A stretch of DNA of 64,000 nucleotides from Chromobotia macracanthus (taxonomy: Eukaryota; Chordata; Actinopteri; Cypriniformes; Botiidae): positions 3,477,501 through 3,541,500 of the forward strand of contig JAZGTH010000066.1 in assembly GCA_036877525.1 (NCBI GenBank). The letters are read 5' to 3'. The notes beneath the pieces are model-generated. The model did not search any database, was not told where the DNA came from, and saw only the letters and a program-made list of their open reading frames with translations. The translations under genes were made by a program, and so were the position numbers. This document shows positions 55,230 to 64,000 of the stretch, piece after piece (within the stretch, counting starts at the first letter, position 1; each line of letters starts with the position of its first letter).

Positions 55230-58200
55230 CTGAAAGAAATACAATATTGGTTATTTGCATGTGTGGTCTAATGCAGGACCGTTGTTGTGAAGTAATGAGA
55301 TAACTGTACCTGCATTACTCTTAACGCCATTGACTAATCCTCTTCCTGGGTTGAACATGTCTCCTCTAGATCCCTGTGTCTCAGACATTTTGGACAAACG
55401 GAATGTTTTCTCTGAATCTTTTCTTTTAAGGGAAGGGGCATGAGGCGAGGAGTCTTTGGATGCCTGCTTCACAGGGGTGGTAGACCTCCTGCTCTTGGTG
55501 TCTCCTTTACGTGCAGGTGATGCCGATTTTCCAAATGTTTTCCTCAAACCTCTATTGGTTTTAAGGTCTTTTTTCACTGGTCGTTCTGTGTGGGTTTGAC
55601 CATTGAGAAGGGCTTCTGGGTCAACCATGCACACATCAGGGTGTGGCCGGTGAGGAACGGGGTCTTTCATTGGGATGGGTGGGGGATCGTGACTCTTTGG
55701 GGAGGAGGAATGATGGCTCCCTCCACTGCCACCAGCAGCAGACATTTTATCTACTGGTAGATGTTCTGCATCTTCATCAGAGTCAAGATTTCCTTCAGCT
55801 GTAATGGATGGACATTCTTCAGTCTCTGGAGGAACATCTGAGTCAGACTGAGATGGGAGTGACTCACTCAAAGATGTGGGAGGCGTTTCTTCCCCGGCTA
55901 GCAGAACACCATGTCCGCTGGTGGTACCACTTGGAAGGCTATGGGAAACCTCCTTGGCGTCCTCATGGCGACCTTGGGAATGGCGATGCTGCTGCTTATG
56001 AGATCTCCTCTTGACGGAGTGCTGCTCCCGCTCATCACCATCGTCTTCCCTTGAACGATCACTTCTGGCATCTTCCTCTCCCTCCTCGCTGGACAATTCT
56101 TGTGGGCTTGGGTTAATGAAGGATGGAGAGAGGTCTCCTTTACGGTGTTTAAAGGATGAAGGTGAATGAGAAGACGTGGCTTCCATGCAGAGGTCAGACG
56201 GTCGAGTGAATTCCTCATCTGATTTTCCAGAGGCCTCAGGACAACAGGCCTGTGCTCCTGATGACTCAGGCAAGGGTGGACTTGGTTGACGCTCTTTTAA
56301 ATCATACTTCATCACGTTGTCCTCTTCTTCTTCCTCCATACCTTCATAAACATCTTCCCCATAGCCAGGTGGAGCCTTTATATATACAACATCCTCATGC
56401 TGGATTGCAGATACATGGGCACCATGCTGGCTCAACTCAACTATATCTGTTTTTTTGCTGTCTTTATCAATCCCTGTTACTTCTATCTGTTCCTTCTTCT
56501 CGTCTAGTTTTGTTTTAGATTCCACTTTTTCTCCAGTCTTTTCCATATGTTGTACTTCTTTCTTTTCTTTTTCTTCCAACAGGACTTCAGTTTTTCTGTC
56601 ACTTTCCATCTTTTGTTCTGACTTCTCTTTCTTGCAATCCTCTAAAATCTCTCCACTCTGTTCTGAGCTCACATCAGCCTTCTCTTCATGTTTTATCTTT
56701 TCTTCCTCCACTACTTTAGCTTTTCCTTTATATTCTTTTTTATCTGTCATGCTCTTCTCTTCTGTCTTGCTCATGTTCACTTGTTTTAGTTCTACTGTAT
56801 CCTGCTCTCTTTCAGCATCGTCTTTCATTTCCTCTGACTTCTCTGCTCCCTCTTGTTTCGTGCTTTGTTCACTTACTTTGCTGGTACTCAGTGTTCCAGA
56901 TGCTGTGCCAGACAACTTTTGAGAATCTGTAATTTCTGTTGGTCCATCTGTTGGTTGCAGATCAGATTTTGTGGTTGAGGATTTTACATCAGCACATTGC
57001 CCTGTTAATGACACTTTGCTTGATTTTTCATCAGGAGCTACAGATCTGTCACATTCACTGGTTGATTTTTCATCAGAAGCTGAAGATCTGTCACATTCAC
57101 TGGTTGATTTTTCATCAGGAGCTGAAGATCTGTCACACACACTGCTTATTTTTTTATCAGGAGCTGAAGATCTGTCACCCTCACTGGATGTTTTCTCATC
57201 AGAAGCTGAAGATCTGTCACATTTACTGGTTGATTTCTCATCAGGAGCTGAAGATCTGTCACATTTACTGGATGATTTCTCATCAGGAGCTGAAGATCTG
57301 TCACATTTACTGGTTGATTTCTCATCAGGAGCTGAAGATCTGTCACCCTCAATGGTTGATTTTTCATCAGGAGCTGAAGATCGGTCATCCTTACTGGTTG
57401 ATTTCTCATCAGGAGCTGAAGATCTGTCACCCTCACTGGTTGATTTCTCATCAGGAGCTGAAGATCTGTCACCCTCACTGGTTGATTTCTCATCAGAAAC
57501 TGAAGATCTGTCACATTCACTGGTTGATTTTTCATCAGGAGCTGAAGATCGGTCATCCTTACTGGTTGATTTTTCATCAGGAGCTGAAGATCGGTCATCC
57601 TTACTGGTTGATTTTTCATCAGGAGCTGAAGATCGGTCATCCTTACTGGTTGATTTTTCATCAGGAGCTGAGACTTGGTCACCCTCACTGCTTGATTTTT
57701 GACTAGGAGCTGAAGATATGTCACACTCACTGCCTGATTTTTGACTAGGAGCTAAAGATCTGTCACACTCACTGCTTGGTTTCTGACCAGGCGCTGATAA
57801 TCGGTCACACTCAATTCTGCATGGTAAGGTTCCCTCTTCAAAATTGCTTTTGTTATCCTCAGGTTCATCATCAGAGGATTTTTCCTCTGTGTGCTTGTCT
57901 GCAGAGTCAGCTTTCTCCAAAGGTGCAATATTAATCATATGGGAGGTGTCAGATGCCACCTCAGTTGGTTGTGCAGGCTTAGAAGCTGCTGGATCTGGCA
58001 GTTTTGAGCAATGCGGTTCAGTTATAGATACATGTTTAGCATCAGAAAGGTGCTCCTTGTCAGATTTAATGCTTGACATCTCCCCCTCTGACTTCTCCTC
58101 AGCTGATGATGTTTGATCTTGAGGAAAAGATTTTGATTCTTCCAAAGGACTGAGGGGAGGAAACCTGGCAACACAAGATACTGACTCCGCTGTTGTTGTA

Positions 58201-61200
58201 GCAGGTACAATTCTATCAGAAACTTCTTTGTATTTATCTTTTAAATGTCCCCCAGAACTTAAATATGGCAAATCCATAACAGGAGATTCTTCCTCTTTTA
58301 GTGATGAGTACTCATAAGATATACTGTCTCCATCTGACCTTAGCTGGGCACTGGCAATAGTTACTGGGGTGTCAGGACCTTCTCCAAGGCGTTGACCAGT
58401 TGAATATGAGGCAGACGTTGAGGAAGAGTAACTGAAGGATGATGATAAGTAAGTGGCATCAGACATGGCTGTCTGCACACCGGCTAGCGATTCAGATCCT
58501 TCAGGCTTTTTATCTGAAGCTGTCTTTGGTTTATACTCATGTTTATCATCACTAGTCTTGGGTGTATCAGATTGGACTGAACTAGTGTCTTGTTTTTTTG
58601 ACTGATCTCCCAGTACTAATGAAGGCTCTGTTGTTTGTTCCCTAGTTTCTTCTGTAGATGAAGGACCAACTGTGTCTGCCTGTGAAAGTGTTCCAGTTGT
58701 TCCAACAGCATCTGAACCAGCGGTTTCTTCTTGTTCTGTTAACTTTTGTTTTATATCTGGGGGTTTAGATGTAGTAGTAATATCAAATACTGCCTTGGAC
58801 TCTTTCTCAGAGATCTCTCTGGCACCCTTTTCAATATCCAAGTCACTTGCATCTTCCTCTTCTTCCTCATCCTCATAGTCTTCTTCTTCTTCTGCAAATA
58901 TTTTTTGGCTTCTGACCAAGCCTTCTTCTGCCTCCCCACTCGTGCTCAATGTCTTGCTTGTAGAATCAGTTTTGCTAGTGCTCTCAACTGCAAGAACGTT
59001 ATCATCGACTTTAATTGTCTGGCCAGAGAAACTAGGAGTGGCAGCACTAGAACCTGCTTCTTCAGTTAACAACCTGGCAGGAAGCATATCCTTCTCAGGT
59101 GGTGAGTACCGACCAGAACAAAATGGGTCCTCTTTGCTTTCATCTGAACCTAGTTTAATTTTATCTGTACTGCCTTCGCTTTTTGATATTTGACTCTCAC
59201 TGTAGGCAGAAACTGAGGTTGTTGTTAGGCCCTGACAACTTGATAGATCTTGTGATGATGTGAGAATCCCTTGTTGAGGAGAAGCCTCAGTCACGTGGGT
59301 TTCAACTTTAAGAGAAGATTTGGTCTTGTCCAAGTCATCAGATTTAGGCGTTGCCAATGTCTCCTGTGTTTTATGGTCTTTCTCTGATTTATCAGGTTGT
59401 GTAACGCTGGAGGAAGATTCTTTATGTGGCAATTTAGCAAGACTTTCATCTTGTCCTTGAGAAGGAGAATGTGTGTCCTCTCTGGTAGTCTCTTTCTCCT
59501 TCTCTTTCTCCTCTCTCTCCAATTTCTCTGATTTGTCTTGCAAATCGATAGATGCAAAAGAGCTCGAACCTGCTGCAGAAGTTATTCTGCTGTCATATGT
59601 CTCTACATATGTCAAACTATTGTCCACATAATCTTGCCTCTCTTCTCTGTCCAGCTGTTCCTCTTGGTATTGCTCTTTATTATCTTGCTCTGAATAGGCA
59701 CTGTGGCTGCTTTGAATACTCGCCCTACTCTCAATAAATGAAGTCTCATAATCAACTTTGCTGAAAGACACTGGTTCATCATCACTTAGATCCTCTACTG
59801 GGCATGCAGCTCCAAGCAAATGGGACTGACTTGCTTTTCTGTTGTCATCCAAATCTGTGTGCTGGTCCTCTTCCTCTTTTTCTATCTCAGTATCTTTTGA
59901 GATGGGCTTTTCATATGGTTCATATTTGGAAGCTTCATAGCTTTCTTTTTCCACTTCATAAGTCATCTTGTCATCCTTTTCCGTTTTGGATGCCATGTCC
60001 TCACTTTCAGCCTTCTCAGCAGATTTTTTATCAACACTGTCTGTCTTTTGAAAATCAGAATGTGATTCCAACCCTGGAGAGGCAATTTCACGTTCCCCTT
60101 CTCTTTCCCGCTCAGCCTCCTTCTCAGGTTTTGCAGTCTCTTCGGAAGAGAGGAGTGTTTCATGTTTGGCATCCTCAACGCTTGCCTGACTGCCAGAACT
60201 GGACAGGGTGATACTCAGTGCTTTGTTCTCACTTAAAGGGGGCTGACTTGAAATTTCTGTTACAGATTTACTACTAGTTTCTGCAGTAGCAGGAGTTGGT
60301 GAGGTGGTATCCACCCTACACTCTTTCTCTGGTTCAGGGGATGACTGACCCGAATCTCTAGTCAACTCTTTTTCTTCTAAATGTGCCACAATTTCCTCTT
60401 TTTTCAGACTTGTATCAGATGTTAAAGGTGGTCCAGAACTGCTTGATTTTGGTTCCTCTGATTTCCAAGGTTCTACTGACAATGGTCTTGAGCCAGCACC
60501 TCCCATACAAACAGCATCTCCTTCATCCTCTTCTGTGCTTTCATCTTCATCTGAGAATTTGGTTGGAAAGGTAGTTTCAAAAGTTGACTTTATGCTGTCT
60601 TTTGTTTTGTCTACAGTCAAGGAGGTTTCCTGTGCAATCTCTTCAATGAATTTTTCTTTATAATCTAAATTTAATTTGAATCTAATTTCTGTTGATGATA
60701 AAGTATCTGTTTCTTGTAATGATGTATACTGCTTGATATCCTCTCGGGGTTCATCTTTCAATTCTACTTTTTCTTTACAGCTTAGAACTGAAGTTTCAAA
60801 CATTTGTTCTGATGATTCTGCAAGAGATTTCATTTTAGCTCCCTGGCCCACAACTGTAGCCTCTATTTCATCTGTCACCAATGTTGATGTATCTTCTTTC
60901 ATTAATTTCTCCTCAAACTGTGAGCTAACCTTTAAATCTTTGTCTTGTTCAGGGGGAAGATTTTGTTCTGCTATTACCACATCTTTCTTAATCATTTTGT
61001 CTAACGAATCACTTTCTGGTTTTAAATCCACAATTTTATCTGATTCTGATTTAATTTTCTCAATCTTTTCTTCTCCCACAGGTATGGTGTGAAGTTCTTG
61101 TTTTGTGTCAGCAGCCACATCTGGCACTATACTTGGTTGAGGTGTTTTATCCACAGTCTCTTCAATGTGTTTTTCTTCACAGGGTTCATCCTGCTTAGCA

Positions 61201-64000
61201 GCAAAATCTGTTTTCTTAGATGATAATGGATATTCAGAGATCGAAAGTTTACTGTCCTCCACAGACTTATCTTTGGATATATTTTCTTTCAATGTCATGT
61301 CTTCAGACATAACTAATTGTTCAGGTTTGACAACTAACTCTTTGTCTATTTCATCCTCTTTAGCTTGTGAATCTTCATTCTTTGAAGTTATTGTCTCAGC
61401 TTGACTCTCCAGTTTAGAGTCATAATCAGATTTAGAAATAGTAAGCACATCTGTTTTGCTGTAGGTCTGATGTTCTTTAGACTCTTCATCAGGTTTACCA
61501 CTCAGCTTGGTGATGTCTGTTATTACCCTGTTATCTTCTACCTCTTTGTCTTTCCAGTCTTGATCCTCTTTAGCAGAACTTAATTTCTCGGACAGAGGCA
61601 GCAAGACTTCACATTGGTCTGCTTGTTCATCTTCGAGTTTATAGTCTAATTTGGGTGGGAAATCTTGGCTAGTTTGGTGCTCTGCATCTGTGTCTTCTGA
61701 AACTACGGACTGTGATATTTGAGGTTGGCCGGTAACAGGTTCATAATCTGCTTTCTGGTCCACCTTTTCTAAATGTGTGGTGTGGGTCTCTTCTACAAAC
61801 TTTAGTTCTTCTTCTTGTTTGCTAGTAATTTCTCCCTCACATGCCCCTGATATATGAGGTTCCATCTTTTGTGTTGGCATCTCTTTAGATGTTTGATCAT
61901 CTTTAGCACCATCTGTTTTTTCTGTAATTGACTGACTGTCCCCTGCATCTTTAGCCTGAGGTTGGCCTGGAACAGGTTCAAAATCTGCTTTCTGGTCAAT
62001 TTGTTCTAAATCTGTGGTGTGGGTTTCTTCCACCAATTTCAGTCCTTCATCTTGTTTGCTAGTAAGTTCTGCCTCACATGGTGCTGCCCCCAATATATGA
62101 GATTCGATCTTTTGTGTTGGCATCTCTTTAGATGTTTGATCATCTTTAGCAACATCCATTTTCTCTATAATGGACTGACTCTTCTCTACATGCACATCTA
62201 TAGACTGAGGATCTAATTTTAAGATTTGATGTGTTTGAGATTTTCCTTCCTCTATGCTTTCATCCTTAGATTCTTTGTGTTCTTTTACAGCTGAAAAGAT
62301 TTTCTCAGAAGTCTGCAATATTTCAGTTTTACTTTCTGCTTTTTCATCATCTTTTAAGGTAAAATCTGTTTTTTCAGTTAACTGTTGTACTTGAGATTTG
62401 AGGCTGTCTGCATCTTCCTTAAACTGCTCTATTCTAGAGATAGATGAATCACTTTCCACTGAAGCTACTTGTTCTGATTTATCTTCAATTGACTCTGATG
62501 TCTGCTCAGAAGACTTTTCCAGTTTTGTTGTTGTATCTGTCTCTATGGTGTCTTGTTGAGTCCTTATATATTCTTCAGTCAATACATGGCATGTTGATGT
62601 TTGTATTTTGATGTCTGAGCCTGTTTCTAGGGATTGATGAGATGAATCAGTCAGATCTTTCTCTTTGGATTCCTGAACCAATTTGGAAGATATTTCAGCT
62701 TTCTCTGACTGAATTTCCTCTATTTGTTTCTCCTGTTTCTCCATCTCATACCTTTCCAGATTTGCAGGAGAAGTCTTATCTTGCAACTTTTCCTCTTTTA
62801 TATGTTTATCATTATCATCCTCTTTAGAAGGCACTGCTTCTGTTTTCTCTTGTCCTGATATTATATCGTCATGTTTTATATCTTCTGTGTGTTTTATTAA
62901 TTGGTCTTTTTCTTTGTGTTTGTCTTCAACATCATCTTTCTCAGCCTCACGCTTTTCTTTCTCTATTTCTTCTTTTTGTCCTGTTTCTTCTTTTTCTGTT
63001 GATGATATTATATCATGAGCTGCATCAATGCCATGATCATCAGATAACTTGCTTTCTTTATCCTCTGCAATCACAGCCTTACTGCTCTCTTTTAGGTCCT
63101 CTTCAACTCTGCCCTTGTTTTCAACACTTGGATGAGACATTACCTCTGTGCCACTTGTTTCTTTTGATGGCAAAATCGTTAAGCTTTCTTTTTTAGCTGA
63201 AAAGGTCTCGACATTTTCTTCAAGAGGAGGGGCTGCAGAGGTGGACAAGTCTGCTTCCTGAGTGCTTTTCTTTTCTTCCTTTTCTGCTTGAGGTATTTCC
63301 TTCTCATCTAACATGTCAGGTTTTTGTTTTCCACTGTCCTGTTCAAGTTTAATTTTAGTGGGGCTAACCGGCTCTTGTGGCTCTTCATTAGCCTCTGTAA
63401 GGAGCACTTTATCCTTTCCTTCCACAGGAGACATTCTCAGGGGAGAGTGGCATGTGCTAGGTGGTCCAGAATGTCCAGGAGAAGCCATTTTAACAGTGCT
63501 GTCATCAGGGCTAATGCACCGGTCTTCCACCTCTGGATAAACACTGGATTCAGAAATTGGAAGTTTAGGAACACTGTGCAATGGGGAAGTAAGTGATGTT
63601 TGCTTGTCTACAGATAAATCCTCCTTAGGAGGTGGTACTGGTCCTGTAGGCAAGGATGTTTTGTCGGGTGAAGTATCTTGAGTGAAAGGCACAGGGCTTT
63701 TGGGTTTGTCCATTTCTTTCTCTTTGTTTTCAGGTTTATCAGGTGAGGCGTATCCTTCTTGCAACTTTCCAAGTGAAATGTCAACATTTGGTGTTTGATC
63801 TTCATACTCATCCTCCTCTTCATCATCATAATGGGCTGCCATCTCAATTCCCTCAGTTTTTCCTTCTAAGGGAAGTGGAGGACATTCTTCAGAGGGAGAT
63901 GATTTGAAGAACTTGTCCTCCTCTAGGGAAGATGTTGGTGAGACAGTTCCAGCTGAATGTAAATTGTCCTTTCCTTGGGTGGGCTCATTCTGAGCAATTT
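54397..64000 (-). CDS. map1a: Microtubule-associated protein 1A, 3' part (5' end beyond the window)
   Basis: Neuronal cytoskeletal protein that binds and stabilises microtubules; the precursor is cleaved into a heavy chain and the C-terminal light chain LC2. Visible coding exons: 64000-55310 (partial, open to the edge), 55229-55000 and 54552-54397, with introns of 80 and 447 bp and continuous phase. Exon 1 here encodes about 2896 residues, highly acidic and rich in Lys, Glu, Ser and Thr. Near the C-terminus are HPDVCMVDPEALL, the basic KKDLKTNRGLRK segment, and then IYVDLAYIPNHC, YYVVSGNDP, EPSRAVLDALLEGKAQWG and SSSTVVMQDESFPACKIEF, all nearly identical to mammalian MAP1A/MAP1B. MAP1A is chosen over MAP1B because PPIP5K1 is the neighbour and the tail ends KIEF. 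The visible part alone exceeds 3000 residues, longer than human MAP1A, partly owing to coding repeats. Confidence 0.96.
54595..54966. mobile_element. MITE with long inverted ends inside the last MAP1A intron
   Basis: The left arm (from 54595, with GGTGCAGTAAGCGATTTCTG and ATATTTGAAATTGACACCC) and the right arm (to 54966, with GGGTGTTGATTTCAAATTTC and CATTTACTGCGCCTTT) are imperfect inverted repeats of about 55 bp. No coding capacity. It makes up about 370 of the 447 bp of the intron. Confidence 0.8.
57011..57808 (-). repeat. map1a: 42-bp coding minisatellite in MAP1A (about 19 units of 14 residues)
   Basis: About 19 head-to-tail 14-residue units have the consensus SSAPDEKSTSKDDR. The last four positions vary (KDDR, ECDR, EGDR, KCDR). 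Three N-terminal units (with APGQK or APSQK) are more diverged, as is the last partial one. Near-identical central units suggest recent expansion. Each unit has several Ser residues near acidic residues, possible casein kinase 2 sites. I do not recall this array in mammalian MAP1A. The Cys every 14 residues in some units is unusual for this otherwise Cys-poor region. Confidence 0.92.
58855..58895 (-). repeat. map1a: Acidic Glu/Asp run in MAP1A
   Basis: Encodes EEEEDYEDEEEEEDASDLD, a purine-rich coding run (TCTTC-rich on the plus strand). Acidic stretches are typical of MAP1 heavy chains. Confidence 0.8.
61721..62185 (-). repeat. map1a: 237-bp tandem duplication in MAP1A coding sequence
   Basis: Two adjacent segments of about 79 residues are alike: SQSIIEKMDVAKDDQTSKEM matches SQSITEKTDGAKDDQTSKEM, then MPTQK(I/M)E, (L/F)VEETHTT, DQKAD(F/Y)EPV and GQPQ follow in both. 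On the plus strand the start GAGGTTGGCC recurs at 61721 and 61958. The upstream (N-terminal) copy has a few extra residues (AAP). Confidence 0.9.

Noticed and set aside
55230..55309. MAP1A frame running past 55310 through GTVISLLHN to a stop near 55251
   Set aside because: This is read-through into an 80-bp intron. Splicing GCAG/GTACAG to TTTCAG/GTTCTAACC restores the conserved MAP1 C-terminus in phase.
56939..57730. Plus-strand frames of 255 and 243 codons and a minus-strand frame of 194 codons over the MAP1A repeat
   Set aside because: Same cause: the 42-bp unit keeps other frames open. The MAP1A frame is open for thousands of codons on both sides, while the others end at the array edges.

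Overview
The window is vertebrate genomic DNA, most likely from a cypriniform teleost. The evidence is long AT-rich introns with GT-AG boundaries, dense non-autonomous DNA transposons and tRNA-derived SINEs of the kinds common in carp-like fish, and three multi-exon genes whose products are recognisable vertebrate proteins. No bacterial, phage or CRISPR features are present. All exon boundaries were assigned by hand from reading-frame continuity, splice-site consensus and recall of protein families. No database was searched.

Layout. Positions 1-2959 hold no convincing coding exon. They contain a TATA-type promoter-like segment near 600, microsatellites, and the probable 3' UTR of the first gene. 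Positions 2960-11801 (minus strand) hold a complete lectican, a hyaluronan-binding chondroitin sulfate proteoglycan, in 14 coding exons: signal peptide, Ig V domain, two Link modules, a Ser-Gly repeat-rich attachment region, EGF, C-type lectin, CCP and a basic tail, 1365 residues in all. Its G1 domain is most like aggrecan, but it has no second Link pair (G2). It may therefore be the short teleost aggrecan-like/dermacan-type lectican. Positions 11.8-20.9 kb are mainly intergenic, with transposon fragments and microsatellites.

Positions 20.9-48.7 kb (plus strand) hold PPIP5K1, a diphosphoinositol pentakisphosphate kinase. It has a GC-rich non-coding first exon, 29 coding exons (24828-47831, 1179 residues), an intact ATP-grasp kinase region and a histidine-acid-phosphatase-like region with the RHGDR motif. 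From 54397 to the right edge (minus strand) lies the 3' part of MAP1A: the giant acidic exon, running off the window, followed by two small exons encoding the conserved light-chain C-terminus. PPIP5K1 and MAP1A converge tail to tail. The roughly 3.8 kb below the MAP1A stop is probably its long 3' UTR.

The three genes have no shared pathway: extracellular matrix, inositol pyrophosphate signalling, and microtubule binding. Their linkage is informative all the same. Lectican, PPIP5K and MAP1 families are also linked on human chromosomes 5q (VCAN, PPIP5K2, MAP1B) and 15q (ACAN, PPIP5K1, MAP1A), and partly on 19p (NCAN, MAP1S), so the window looks like a compact relic of an ancestral vertebrate block. 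Other notable features are coding tandem repeats in the lectican (51 bp and 48 bp units) and in MAP1A (42 bp units and a 237 bp duplication), and mobile elements that fill or abut small introns.
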